Notes: generated by a model from the letters alone, not told the origin. DNA of 64,000 bases from Pyrrhoderma lamaoense (GCA_002794735.1 NBAZ01000001.1:310001-374000); one strand, 5' to 3'; positions 1 through 16,225 are shown, numbered from the stretch's first letter. Numbers and translations are program-made.

Positions 1-798
1 GGCTCATATCTATAACGGGGCCAGATACCTAGCCTTATAACGTTCTATACACATCATCTCACATGCTGCTAGTACTACAAGAGCTTGATACTAATATCGA
101 CATCCTTTGTATTAGTGCAATGTGAACGAGCCACTTTTCCCTGAGCACTCTGACTATGCGTTTTTAATTATTATCTTTTCTTCATTATAAATTTGCTGTT
201 TTTTTCAATCAAATTCTCCGCGTTCCTGGGGTGTTTTGCACACATACAATGTTAATCCTCCTCTTGGCCGGCGGCATAATAAAGACGTTGGGATCCCACT
301 TCTCTTTTCCTCGCTCTAGACTCATTTCCTGCTCCCTTCACCCCTCTTTACATGTATGAAACTGATGTAAGTAGTCTAGAATAGTATCAATATATGTTAC
401 TATATTTATATCATATCAAGGTGAGTGGGAGAAACGAAGGGGGCTGAAGTCTGTCTATTATTACCTGTTCATAAATTGGGAATTACAACATATTTTAGAT
501 ACTTAACAAGAGGGGGTGAACGAAGAAAGCGGAGAAGTACAATCAAGTGACGTATGTATTATATATGTGTATTACAGTTCTATTCATTTCTATACCCAAT
601 TTTGCGATTTATTAATTCAACCAAGTATGAGTCACTTGAGAGCCGGGTCCCTCTTAAATCAATCATGAAAGAGAAACAGGAAAAAAAAAAAGAAAAATGA
701 GGGAGACAAAGGCAGGAAGAAGAACGGTTTACTATCGGTTTCTTCCCATTGGCGTATTTCATTTCCAGGCCATGTGAGCTAGCGAGCCTTCACTAGTT
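1..798. other. No gene recognised (left edge)
   Basis: AT-rich sequence with short homopolymers. Only very short frames without family resemblance are present. It probably contains the 3' flank of the minus-strand gene that ends at 799. Confidence 0.6.
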
Positions 799-1987
799 TT
801 ATTTTCCTCTTGTCTGGCCTGTCGATTTCCTAGTATCAGTATTATGGCGTGAAGGGGAGGATGGGCGTTGTGTATCCTGAGCATTTCTTGCAAGCGCCAT
901 AGCCACCAGATGATTGAGCCTTTGCTTCTCTTCTTCCGGACTTCTTTCTCCTCCTTTCGATTTCTCTTCTTCCGGCAGATCTGTCAGAAATCTTTCCCAG
1001 TTCTTTTCTTTCGGATCCATCAAAGCTCCCATCACTTGTGCAACTCTTGACTGGGGATTTATAAGGATTGAAATGAAATTATATTTTACGAAAAAGTTTG
1101 CAAAAACATCTCTCGTGGATTCACCCGGGTATATGTTATACTCTTTAGGAAATATTTCTAAGCATATATCAAAGATCAGAAGTATGTGTTTAGTTTTTCT
1201 GTGCGTTAATCGAATCGTTCAAAAGACAACGTACCCAACAATCGATATCGGTTTCTTGGCTCCGCATGTTTCATCCTAAATAGCTTAAGTTTTACCTCCT
1301 TCATCATTTTGAAGTATGTCTCTATAAATTATGGGGTAAAAAACACGAGAAAAAAAGTTAATAACAATGTTCAGCTTCCCTATCTTGCTACTTACGAGAC
1401 AGTTTATCCTCAACAGACTTCGGAAGCGCCATTTCCTCACAATTTTCTTTGTCGTTGAGTTCAGCAATATCATCGTCGTTATTTGCACGTAAATTACTCA
1501 GTCTTCTCAAGAGGCTAGGGGTTGCGCCTCTACTTGGAGTTCGCAATAGACTTGGGGCTGTGACATTCCCTCCTGAATCGTGATTCGTACTTCCTATTTT
1601 TTTTAAAAATATTAGTTCGCAAGCAATGTTAGTTATACACACAACTTGAATAGGGTAATGGTTATTAATTTATGATAACTAACCAGTACGACTGAGTTCA
1701 GGGTGCTGCTGAGTACTATTACGTGGTGCTGGATGCGATCTTGCAGGATCTGTAGGTTCTACAACTCTCTTTTGGAGTTTACTAGGTATCCGTTTTGGTT
1801 CAACAGCTTTTTGAGTTTCACCAGTCTTAGTCTTACGGCTTTGAAGTCTGAAAAAGTCCGAAACTTTAGAAAGTGAGCCAGACTTTGATTTTTTCTTGGC
1901 TTCCGCACCGGAAGTATGTAGTTGTTGTAGTTGTTGTTGTTGATGGTGTGTAGTTAGCGGATTTTTCGTCCCTTTACTGCCAGTCAT
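799..1987 (-). CDS. Hypothetical basic, low-complexity protein (4 exons)
   Basis: I do not recognise the family. Four exons join in phase by GT-AG introns: 1987-1684, 1593-1396, a 26-nt microexon 1321-1296, and 1050-799, giving about 259 residues. The N-terminus is Gln/His- and Lys/Ser-rich (a run of Q near residue 15, then SKVSDFF and many K/R). The middle has repeated Leu-Leu-Arg turns (SLLRTPS, SLLRRLS). The C-terminal exon looks most structured (MDPKEKNWERFL, LPEEEKS) and ends in a charged disordered tail. Without the microexon the last two exons can also be joined through another AG, so that exon is an inference from phase and splice sites. No signal peptide or membrane segment is seen. 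A disordered cytoskeletal or nuclear adaptor is possible, but no function is assigned. Confidence 0.55.
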
Positions 1988-2527
1988 TGTACAAAACACC
2001 CAACATGCAATTTGGGGGATGAAGAGAAATAATCGCACTATTAAATAAAAACCAAAACTTCATCTTTAAGAGAAGATGATGATAATTCTTCCTTTGCTAA
2101 ATTCTTGCAATGTTAATCATGAATCAAATGTATGAAATTTTCCTTATCACATGGACAATTCCGGGCGATGGTGAATGAAAAAGCAAAGTCTGGTTTGTTT
2201 TACTCATGTCGATGATTGCAATTACCTCTTTTCGACCAGTTTAACTGACCTCTATCGGCATACTATTTCGGCATCAGCGCAAAGACTACCACGTAAAGAT
2301 GCACTACCTTTGCGCTTGCGAACATCTCGAACCATGATTTATCAACCAATTATAAACCAATGATAAGGGCCGCAAGACGTGGTAGTACCCCTATATGCTA
2401 ATGTGCATAGCAAATTCGACTAGGCAGCTTTGACAAAATGAAGCAAAAAAGACTCCCGACGGCTTTAGGTTTTAGGCTGAACGCGTTTATAAGCAAGGTT
2501 TTACATTTAGCAAATCTTAAAGTACTT
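1988..2527. other. Intergenic between two tandem minus-strand genes
   Basis: About 540 bp containing the promoter side of the downstream hypothetical gene and the 3' flank of the Trs33 gene. No coding frame of note was seen. Confidence 0.6.
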
Positions 2528-3546
2528 TTATCCTCTAGGTAGCTTGACTTGAAATGTACCTGAATTTATAGCTTTAATTGTCTGGCTCTCGTTTGAATCA
2601 AAAAACTCACATTGAGGTAAATGTTGAATCTCTGGAGTTACAGTCGCTTGATAACCCATTCGTGCTAATGCACCTTTTATAATACCAACCGACATAGCAA
2701 CATGCTACGAGATGATTAAGAGCATTAACATTCGAAAGCAGAATGTGAAAGATATACGGCATGACAAACTGACTGTTCGTGCTCGCCGGAGGGCACTCGC
2801 TGGTCCATCATACGATGATATCCGTGTAATCGGTTTAAATTGGTTGTCTTGTAGTACATACACCCCCTACTGAACATTAAGTTTCCGGGGAATATATGAG
2901 TCAACTATGCATCTTACTCGATGATTTGTCCGTAAATTATCCACCTGCTTGTCCCAGCAAGCTGACCACACGTCCTTACATATAAACTTCACGACATCAA
3001 GCGTGTCCCCAAACCTTGGGCGGTCACGACATAACCTGAACATCCAGTCAACTCGCCGTATTCATATCCAACACACACATACGATAAGACTAACCTTTCA
3101 GCAACGTTCCCTCCAATGTGTAGTCCAATAGCCTCAAGTCGTATACGAATAGCTTCTTCCTCCTCACTTTCACTGGGGCCTCCTTCGGCGACACTTGTGC
3201 CAGCAATCGAGCTAACACGAGAACGAGTACCTTGCCCTCCAATAGACTCCCGTCTCAAACGTTCCTTCTCTTTATGCCCCACAATGCCCTTCTCCGGTGG
3301 CGCGGGTTCAGGTAAAAGTCCAGCCTCAAGCATTTCTCGCTCTACGCGTCGAACACGCTCAGTGGCTACAGATGATGACTCCCGAAGCGTGTGTACCATC
3401 TCGATCATTAAGTAGTCTAGAGCTGCGCCATCAGCCAATTTTATAGGAGGATCTGCAAGTAAAGATAAGGACGGAGTGACGAGTGAGCTCGAGGATGCTG
3501 CTGTTGAGCTATATGCCGGACTTTGAAGTGTATTCCGCAAAGCCAT
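2528..3546 (-). CDS. TRS33: TRAPP complex subunit Trs33 / TRAPPC6
   Basis: Core subunit of the TRAPP tethering complexes, which act as guanine-nucleotide exchange factors for Ypt1/Rab1 in ER-Golgi and Golgi traffic. Five exons (3546-3095, 3035-2918, 2866-2774, 2704-2611, 2559-2528) join in phase to about 262 residues. Family hallmarks are clear: [12 protein letters not shown] in the first helix, [24 protein letters not shown] and [10 protein letters not shown] in the core, [13 protein letters not shown], and the terminal PQCTFQVK strand. The first exon carries a charged insertion of about 60 residues (EREMLEAG to [10 protein letters not shown]) before the helix that ends in GGNVAERL, longer than in yeast or animal homologues. 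An upstream in-frame Met at 3597 would add 17 residues. I chose 3546 because the extra segment shows no family resemblance. Splicing uses an unusual GTCAGT donor in intron 3, chosen because it restores phase. No frameshift is needed. Confidence 0.93.
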
Positions 3547-3751
3547 GGTAGTAATGATGGTACGTAGTGACTTCAAGCCTAATGCGAATACAGTCATATG
3601 TTATAATCAAATAAGGTGATATGTATCGAAACACAATTATTTTTTCGGACATCCGAATATTTAAAGTGTTCGAAAATTGCACTCGTCACTAGTTCCTTTA
3701 TTCCAAATTATTATAACCTCTATATACTACAAAAGCACAGTGATGCCCCTC

Positions 3752-6944
<3,193 letters not shown>

Positions 6945-8099
6945 ATGATCGGACGTTACCTCTTTGCTCTTTTACTTGCTAGCATTGCTGCTGCCAGTCC
7001 GCTTGTCGATAACTCAACTCGTACTATGTTTGTATCGGTCCTACAGTATCACTGTTACCATTACTAACAGTTATGATAGTATACGCTGCGGTACTTTCAT
7101 CAACGATGAGAAAATTCTACTAGCGGAGTCGGATTTCCAAGCCAAAATGTCTGAAAGACAGAGTACTCCATCTTTCGCTGCTGCTTCTGCGACCATCTCA
7201 GTCTACTGGAATGTAATTTCTGAGGATGACACCGAGGGAGGCGGGAACATTCCGTAAGTGGACTTTTCTTTTTTTTTTCTCCTTTGCATATTATGAATTT
7301 ATCTATCCTTTCTTAGTGACTCGCAGATTAACGACCAGATAGACGTTCTTAATCAAGACTATGCGAATTCAGGATTAACCTTCGTGCTTGCTGACACAAT
7401 CCGCACAATAAACTCCGATTGGTTCAACAATGCTGGCCCAGATAGTTCCCAGCAGACCGAAATGAAGCGACAGTTGCGTCAGGGTGGTGCAGCAGACCTG
7501 AATTTGTATAGTGTGGGATTTACTTCCGGAAGTGGGGCAGGTCTTCTTGGCTACTCGACATTCCCAAGTGACTATGAATCGAATCCCGATGATGATGGTG
7601 TTGTATTCCTATTTTCATCAGTCCCGGGGGGCTCTACAACAAACTATAATGAAGGAAAGGTAAGCCGATAATATTTCAACATATTATTTCTCAGAACATC
7701 AATGATATTCAGCGGTCAATTAGACAGTAACACATGAAGTTGGACACTGGGTGGGACTTTATCATACCTTTCAAGGGGTAAGACCAGAGTATCTCATGTT
7801 TGTCTAAACCTACAATTGACTTGATTACGACTAGGGCTGCTCTGGATCTGGAGATCAAGTTGATGATACACCAGCTGAAGCTAGTGCTGCTAGCGGTTGT
7901 CCCACTGGTCGTGATACCTGCTCTAGTCCTGGTGTAGACCCTATTCGTGAGCGTGCATTATATTCCTAGTTGAAACATGTTAAACTCTGATGTTACAGAC
8001 AACTACATGGACTATACCTATGATTCTTGTATGACCGAATTTACCGCTGGACAGGTGACTCGTCTGACAAATCAGATTTCGACTTACCGTGGTCTTTAA
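6945..8099 (+). CDS. Secreted pappalysin-like (M43) zinc metalloprotease
   Basis: Extracellular metallopeptidase of the fungal MEP1/cytophagalysin group, likely digesting proteins outside the cell. Six exons (6945-7027, 7071-7253, 7317-7659, 7724-7777, 7835-7946, 7999-8099) join in phase to about 291 residues. The N-terminus is a signal peptide ([18 protein letters not shown]). The mature region shows the family's IRCGT start and VYWNVISED. Exon 4 encodes the extended zinc site [11 protein letters not shown], whose three His bind zinc and whose Glu is catalytic. The Met-turn is [10 protein letters not shown] in exon 6. Cys-rich linkers ([26 protein letters not shown]) precede it, as in homologues. 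It has its own TATA-like promoter and lies divergent from the GluRS gene. The reading frame is intact. Confidence 0.93.
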
Positions 8100-8706
8100 A
8101 ACTCTGTTCTCCATTTTCTCGGTCTTATGACAATTTTGCATACCGAAATATTTTGTATCAAGACTTAATACATCCCGTGTACCGTTAAAAATTCAGATTT
8201 TTATGTATATGTAATTGGAGAAACGGGAGTTTATATCTTATCTATGAACCCAACTAGTGATCCGCTTGATTGGTTCGTCCGCCGAGCCGAATTAAGTGTA
8301 AATCTCTCTACAAAACTAAGCTGCTAACTTTGTACATGTTCACCTTCTTAATTACGGATTATGCCCCCATTTTTTTCGTATCCACTTTCCAACCCACTGA
8401 TAGTAATCAATAAACTTGGTGAATGACTTCACCATTACATCAACGATGAAATTTCCGAAGCGTAGTGAATGTCAAGGATCACTATATAAGGTAAGCCTAA
8501 CTTCCGCTAAATCCGTTTCTGCTAACAAACGCTCTCTGACTTGTATCAGCTAATATTTATTCTTGCTCGCATGGTCACGCCGAACTCTACAATACTCAGG
8601 GGTGGAACATCCCTATTCGCACACCTGACTGCTATTTTATTCTTTGATATAAATACAACGATGCGAACTACAACTAAGATTTAGTCCACCATTTTTTGTA
8701 CTTGCT
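8100..8706. other. Intergenic with candidate promoter of the monooxygenase
   Basis: No coding frame of note. TATAAATA at 8648-8655 lies about 55 bp before the ATG at 8707, within an AT-rich stretch. Confidence 0.55.
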
Positions 8707-11204
8707 ATGACCGCAGATTCCGGTTCTACAGTTTCAACCCCTATCTCTCAGCAACGAGAGCTCCCTACTCTCGACAGGCTAGGGGTAAAACTCCCAGATG
8801 ATATCGATTCACAGTCTATTGCCTCAAACTGGTTGAAAGCCTTCTCGAAGGCAGTTGCAGCAAAGGACATCCCCGGCATAACCAGCCTTCTCCAACCTGA
8901 TGCCTTTTGGCGCGATATGCTCGCTCTTACTTGGGACTTCCGTACATTTGAGGGTACCCGAGCAATCTCCACCTTCTTAACTGATATACTCCCCTCCGCA
9001 GATCTTGGGAACTTTCAGCTTAAGGATCCGAATAACCTGATTTCACTTGATAAACCCTATCCAGACCTGATCTGGATTGATGCTTTCTTCACATTCGAGA
9101 CCAAAGTAGGGAAAGGATCAGGTGTCTTCCGACTCGTACCAACAGCTTCTGGTGAATGGAAGGCTCACGTTGTGTACTTGACCCTTGAAGAGCTGAAAGG
9201 GTTCCCGGAACGTATTGGACCCTTGAGGAACCATGTCCCAAACCATGGAATGTGGCCTGAGCAGCGTCGTCGTGAGACAGAATTTGTTGACCGGGAACCA
9301 GCCGTTATCGTTATCGGTGGTGGACAAGGTGGATTGGACGTCTCTGCTCGACTCAAGCTCTTAGGAGTACCAACCTTGATCATCGAGCGCCAGGATAGGG
9401 TTGGGAACCAGTGGCGTGGTAGATACGAAGCTCTATGCCTCCATGACCCAGTCTGTACGTCAATTGATACAAGAATCAACTGTTGGTATACTATTACCAA
9501 AGAGCTGATAGAAGCTTTTCTATTTGTATTGTTCTCACAACAGGGTATGATCACATGCCATACCTACCGTATGCCTTTATCTCATAGAATGGACTAGTAT
9601 GAGAATTCAGACCAGAAAACCTTACTTTACAGATTCCCACCTTCTTGGCCGTCTGGACACCCGCGCCTAAGGTAGGTTCATCATCTTTTTCTACCAGCCT
9701 TAATATTGTCAATCAAAGCTTCTTCAATATTAGCTAGCTGATTGGTTGGAGAATTACGCGAAGACAATGGAACTTGATATCTGGTTTAACTCAGAGGCCG
9801 AAAGATTGAAAGAGATCCTTCTGGTTCCGGCTGGACCGTTGCAGTCAAACGTTCGGATGGAACAAAACGCACTTTCAAACCGCGACATATCATCTTTGCT
9901 CATGGATATGGTGGGGGTATTCCTTTAATGCCAGAGTACCCCGGAATGGTAAGATAGTGAATGATTTATTCTGGATAATCATCTAACTACATTATATCAC
10001 TCGTAGGACAAATTCAAAGGCCAGATTAACATTCTTCCAAGTTCAAGAGTGCCCGAGATCACGTTGGAAAGAAGGTTACTATCATTGGTGCATGTACTTC
10101 AGGTAACAGAAACGCGAATTAGTAACTCGATATTTCTATTAATTCGTCCTTCGAATTAGCACACGATGTAGCTATGGATCATTACACGCACGGTGTTGGC
10201 ATGTCACATTCTTATCATCGACCATATTCCAAATTTTGACTGAATCTAACAGATGTTACTATATATCAACGTAGTTCAAGCTATATCATGTCTAATAAGG
10301 AAGGAATGCCTCGATTACTTGGAGCTATCTACTGTGAAGGTGGTCCCCCACTGAAATTGCTGATCTCAAGTTCTATTCGTTCCCGATGAATCTGTTAAGA
10401 CTAGTTCACCAGCGTATAACCAAAGAAATAGCAGAGGCTGATAGGCATGATATTTTTAGTTGTTTACTGGGCTGTCCGTTAATCTATGCACAGGGAATTA
10501 CTTGCTGGTCTCCAGAACGAGGTTTAGAGTCAATGACGGAGCAACTGATGGATCAGGTTTCGTCATGCAAGCCTTCGAGCGTGGTGGAGGATTTTATCTA
10601 GGTCCATCTCATTTCTCATACCTCATTATAAGATGCTAATATCAGCCTCTCAAACAAAAGACGTCGGCGCAAGTCAGCTGATAATTGATGGAAAGATTAA
10701 GTTGAAGAATGATAGCAAGATATCACATTTCTCAGAGAACGGCTTGGTATTTGAAGATGGTAGTGAACTTCCTGCTGACGTCGTTATATTCGCTACTGGG
10801 TAAGATTTATTAGTCTTTTTGAATCGAGTGACTCATGACTTGTTTTGTAGTTATGGAGATGCAAAGAATTTAGTTCGAGAACTTGCAGGGGACGAACTGG
10901 CTTCAAGGCTCAGTCCAGTCTGGGGACTCAATCATGAAGGCGAATTGAACGGTGTTTGGAGATGGAGCGGGGTAGAAGGGCTCTACTTCATGATGGGTTG
11001 GTTTGGCATTCTCCATTTTGATCTGAAACCTCACTGATAACCTTCACCCTAGGTAACCTTGCTATGTGCCGTTTCTTCTCAAGACATGTAGCTCTTCGTA
11101 AGTCTAAAGTCTCTGACCAATCCACACATTGTCTGAACACTGGAAAAAATTTAGAAATCAAGGCACAGGAAGAAGGCATCACAATTCAAAGATATACCAG
11201 ATAA
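8707..11204 (+). pseudogene. NTF2-like/flavin-containing monooxygenase fusion, frameshifted
   Basis: FAD/NADPH-dependent monooxygenase of the fungal group that fuses a SnoaL/NTF2-like domain (first exon, about residues 35-190) to a flavin monooxygenase core. The FAD site is VIVIGGGQGGLDVSARL, the second nucleotide site is VTIIGACTSAHDVAMD, and the late FATGY motif (ADVVIFATGYG) is present. The final exons end VALQIKAQEEGITIQRYTR with a stop at 11202. Exon 1 (to about 9450) and the last exons (from about 10660) are intact. In between, the recognisable protein changes frame about six times, near 9650, 9804, 10030, 10348, 10516 and 10526. Each shift is explained by one missing base. One intron near 10441 would also need a GC donor. 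A degenerate gene or clustered consensus errors are both possible. The substrate is unknown. Confidence 0.85.
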
Positions 11205-12144
11205 ATTTATATAAAATGATAGCATTAGATTAATTGTACTATTTAATTCACAATAAATCTAATTCTAGAACTCGTATTTTCTTCTCAACCACAAGACTTT
11301 CGAAATCAACTTGTAGTATCCCCGAAAAAAATACCAGCTTGAGCACAACCCAAAAGTTGAAGTAAGTAGTTTCCAAAAATTGCTGAAAGCCGAAGCTGAC
11401 AGACGGGTTCGGATGTGTAATTTGCAATCAGCAAAAGACTGTGCCTCGGTAAAAACCTCACTGGCGACAGTACATGCCCGAGCACAAGAGATGGGGATCA
11501 AACTTCCTCCCTGGTTCGTATAAGTACCCTCACACATGTGCGCACGGACCATTTCCATATTCGGATAGGCCACTATATTTAGTAATGATTACACTTATAT
11601 AAACATACATACAAAACTTGATAAAGTCAAGATATGAAAAGTTCCAATTTAGTACGAGTGAAAGGCTATATAATTACACTTGAGGGGGTTTTCCAAAACC
11701 ATTACGAAAGTCCACTTGATCTCGTTACGTGTCTGTATGCGATGAATGACTAAGTATTCCATCAGGTCAATTCAGATACTTCTGAAGTAAGTCTGAGTCA
11801 GTGTTATTGAGTTAAGTCGTGAAGTCTCGAATTACATCTTTGATTCGGAGGACGAGTCTATACTTTGACCAGAAAACAGACGATGAAAATCAAGGCAGTA
11901 AGTATATGAAAAAATACAAAACCTATTTCGCTGATTTGTATCTCAGAGCTCCGAAATCATAGTGGGGCTCAGTCATTATTTTCTGGATTTGTCCGTAAAT
12001 CAGTAAATCCGAGATCAATCCCGAGAAGCCAAGTACACGTTAAGTGGATGTTCCCACGATGGAAATGTGCATGATCGCAGTAGAAGACTTGAATTAATTG
12101 CCGCTTGCAAACACCGCTCGACGACGACGAACACTGAACCCATC
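11205..12144. other. Intergenic before VPS35
   Basis: One minus frame (11265-11573) is Cys- and Ser-containing but has no family resemblance. Otherwise AT-rich noncoding sequence and the VPS35 promoter side. Nothing further is supported. Confidence 0.5.
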
Positions 12145-15100
12145 ATGACGGCGCTACCTGCCCCGGCAGGGGAGGAGGGCAAAATGCTGAGTGAGGCGCT
12201 ATCTATTGTCAAGCTTCAGACACAACAAATGAAGCGATTCCTAGTGCGTATATTTCCTACTTATAAACGTCATAGATTCCTTGTAAACATAATATCTAGG
12301 AAACGGACCAACTTATGGATGCGTTGAAAGGTGCGAGTACAATGTTAGCAGAGTTACGCACGTCCTCTCTATCTCCAAAACAGTACTATGAGCTCTGTAC
12401 GTGTTGTTCCTAAACCCTACTCAAGGTAATGTCTGAATTTCGCTGACGCGTCAATCCATTTAGACATGGCGGTGTTCGATGCTCTTCGACATCTCTCAAA
12501 TTATCTTTTTGAGGCGCATACTTCTGATAAGCATGACCTTGCGGATTTATATGAGCTAGTCCAATATGCTGGAAATATCGTACCCCGGTTATATCTTATG
12601 ATTACGGTTGGATGTGTATTTATGTCCATACCCGGCGCTCCTGTGAAGGAGATTATGAAGGATATGATGGAAATGTCAAGGGGCGTACAACATCCAACAA
12701 GAGGTCTATTTCTCCGGCACTATTTAAGTGGTCAGACAAGAGATCATCTGCCGGTTGGGGAAGATGACGGGTATGCACCATGTAGTTCAACCAGTCCATG
12801 TTCTGTTCACTGAACATAATCACAGTCCAGCAGGAAACTTACAAGATTCGATAGCATTCGTGCTCACGAACTTTATTGAGATGAACAAACTATGGGTCCG
12901 GCTTCAACATCAAGGACACTCTCGTGATCGAGAAAAACGCGAATTGGAACGACGCGAGCTTCGCATTCTTGTTGGAACAAACCTAGTCCGACTGAGTTCA
13001 CTGGATGGGGTGGACCTGGACATGTATCAACGAACAATTCTCCCTAGTATTCTTGAACAAATTGTCAACTGTAAAGATGTTATTGCACAAGAGTACCTCA
13101 TGGAAGTTGTGATTCAGGTTTTCCCTGACGAATTCCACTTATATTCTCTTGGTCCTTTCCTCTCGGCTACGGCTCAACTTCAACCGTCTGTCAATATCAA
13201 GCAAATTGTCATCGCTCTAATTGACAGATTAGCTGCATATGCGGCGCGTGAAGCAGAAAACGAGAACCCAGAAGAAACAAAACGACAAGAGGAGGCTGCT
13301 GCTCGGCGTCTAGCTGAAAAGGTGAAATCTCAGAAAGCAAAGGCGCGAACTACTTCCCCAAAAATGACTATCGTCGCCTCAGCTGGGTCTGATGATGCGG
13401 ACTGGGGAGCATCAAGCCCGGCTGGTGTCGAGAAATCTTTTGAAGACATGAGTATGAGTAACGGAGACGGGGAAGCTGAGGTTAATGGGCTTAAGTCTCC
13501 TTCGTCCGAGGAGAAAGGCAAAGCTGCAGAGAAGCTAGAGGAACCCGTGAAGAAATTCAGGGGTATCCCAGAAAATGTCAAATTATTCGAGGTTTTCTGG
13601 CATCAAGTTGTTGAACTAATTAAGGTAGATTTCCTTAGTTTTGAACAGTATCCGAAATTACTAAATCTAACATTAACAGGCTCGTCCAGATCTTTCAATT
13701 CAAGACATCAGTGCCCTTTTGGTGTCTCTTATGAACTTGTCAGTTAGCTGTTATCCAGATCGGCTGGAATACGTCGACCAAATTCTTGGCTTTGCAAGTG
13801 AAAAAATCAAAGCATTCTCAGACAGGTATGAAAGAATTTGGTTTCAAAGATGAGTCAATAACTAAATTATTGTGTAGTCCTGACCTTCATTCTGTGCAAA
13901 CTACCAATAACCTTGCTTCTCTCCTCATCGCACCCATAAACTCCTACCAATCCGTTCTTACTCTCCTTGCCCTCCCTCGATATGGGAACCTCTTAGTCCT
14001 TCAGCCTTTTACCACCCGACGCTCCCTTGCGCATGCTATTATTGCTTCCGTTCTCAAAAATGAGACGGTCATTGAAACCCCAGAGGATGTTCGCGGAGTA
14101 CTTGAACTGTGTCAAGTCTTGATTCGCGACCAGATGGATACTGTTCCAGGGATGCAAGCTCAGAGTCAGCGAAGATCACAATATAGCACTGACCGTGAGG
14201 AAACTGCGGAAGAACAGGGTTGGGTTGCAAGAATGGTACATCTGTTCCGTACTGATATATTAGATGTTCAATTCGAAGTAGGGAACATTTTGCGCTTATA
14301 ATACACTTAAAAGTGAGCTAATCACTATTTTTTTAGCTCTTCCAAGAAGCAAGAAGACATTTTGAGACTGGTGGGGAGAGGATTCGATATACTTATCCAG
14401 CTCTTATAACCAATGCTATCAAGCTATGTCGGCGCTACAAACTCCGTGAGCAAGAGGTATGTTCTAAGTTTACTCCCTATATAAATTTTCTCTTATTACT
14501 CTACTCAGGAGTCAGAATGGCAGTCAAAAGTCCAAACGATTATCAGGTTCATCCGACAACTGACATCTATCCTCTTTACCCAAGTAGAAGCGCCTGCGAT
14601 TGCACTTCGCTTGTTCCTTCTCGCTGCACAAGTAGCTGATGAATGTGGTTTCGAGGATCTTACATACGATCTATACGTACAAGCCTTCACTGTATATGAA
14701 GACAGCATCTCAGATAGTCGAGCCCAATTACAAGCAGTGACACTCATCATCGGAACTTTACAAGGAGCGAAAGTTTTCTCTGTGGACAACTATGATACAT
14801 TGATCACCAAAGCAGCGTTACATGGTGCGAAGCTGCTAAAGAAACCTCATCAAGCAACTGCTGTACATCTTGCAAGTCATATGTTTTGGCAAGAAGCCCA
14901 GAATGGTGAAGTTGTCGAAAGGTCTCCTGAGCCAACTAACGGTTTAGGCGGATCTGATGGTCCAAGAGCAGTAAGTCATTTTCTAAAGCCTCCGCCAAGA
15001 ATCAGTGTTCACGCTTACCTTCTATAAAGTATCCTCACCAAGATAGTCAACGTCTTCTTGAATGTTTACAGAAATGCTTACGCATCGCTAATGCCGCGAC

Positions 15101-15603
15101 CGAAGATATCGTAATGGTTCAACTCTACTGCGACGCCCTCGATGAATATCTCTACTATTTGGATCATAAAGCCCCAGCAGTACGTGTCTTTATTTTAATC
15201 ACATTATATAAGCACATCTCTGTTTTTATATATAACATTAAAGAACCAATCTCATAATTACCCTTCATCCCTTCAGGTAACACCCAAATTTGTCAACAAT
15301 CTCATAACGGTCATAACAACCACTATCGACAACATCTACTCCCCAGATGTCCACCCCTCTCAACGCGCACCCCCAGGCCTCATCGAAGGCGTCCAAACAC
15401 CCGAAATGATTGCACGGCACTTCCGCAACACGCTCATCTATATCCACTCTCGTAAGAACAGCAGCAATAACTCCACCAATGAAGGTAGTAACGGGAACAG
15501 CGCAGGCGCTGACGCTCGATGGGACGAAGTCGATGTTACTGGTGCTATGCTAAAGATGGGTTTGACCCAAGATCCATCGGAAACCTCCCCTGTGTCGCGA
15601 TAA
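12145..15603 (+). CDS. VPS35: Retromer subunit Vps35
   Basis: Large alpha-solenoid scaffold of the retromer cargo-recognition complex (with Vps26 and Vps29), which recycles receptors from endosomes to the Golgi. The start at 12145 ([19 protein letters not shown]) matches the usual N-terminus better than the upstream Met at 12067. About ten exons join in phase. Signatures in order: [33 protein letters not shown] (the conserved PRLYL), [108 protein letters not shown] and [16 protein letters not shown] basidiomycete-type acidic, low-complexity insertion lies around 13260-13560. The C-terminus is Asn/Ser-rich. No frameshift was found over roughly 2.7 kb of coding sequence, which makes it a useful internal control for sequence quality. 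Confidence 0.96.
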
Positions 15604-16225
15604 TTATCCGAGCCGCTCAATTTCTCTCACTCTCTCCTCTCCTCTTCCCCTCAAAGCGAGCGAGTCTGCTAGTATTATCGTATATGAGGCTTTCGTAATT
15701 GTTCTCCTTTTTGTTTTCGTATTCCTTCCTGCTCATACTCTCTCGGTTCACTTATTTGATGATGATATTGTCTGCCAACGAAGGTTGACATGCCACACAT
15801 GTATACCTACTGTTGTCCTTAATTCTGTATCTAGGAACTTCACGCAATCATTATTCCTTTTTTCCCTCTCTTTCATCTTTCACACGAGTAAGATGGTTTA
15901 GATGTAGTAACTATTGAAGGATGATCATCGTAAATAGAGTATAGGTAAGGTACGTGGGATCATTACTTTGTTTTTCTTGACTCGACCTGAGGTGTGGTCA
16001 TATAGATAAAATTACGAATCCGGGGCATTACAAGAGCCTGGAGTCAGGGAGCGATTAAATAATGAAGGACTAGCCAGAATTATTAAATATGGTAAGGTGA
16101 AAAATAAATTACTGGGACGTATAATAAACAGATAAATAATGGATGCGGAGGAGGTGGCTGATATGTGGTCGTAGGTGCCCAAGATCAGGCCGGAGGACAA
16201 GGTGACGATGGGCTGGGCTTTTTTA
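15604..16225. other. Intergenic after VPS35
   Basis: T-rich sequence downstream of the VPS35 stop, probably its 3' UTR. No gene recognised. Confidence 0.55.
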
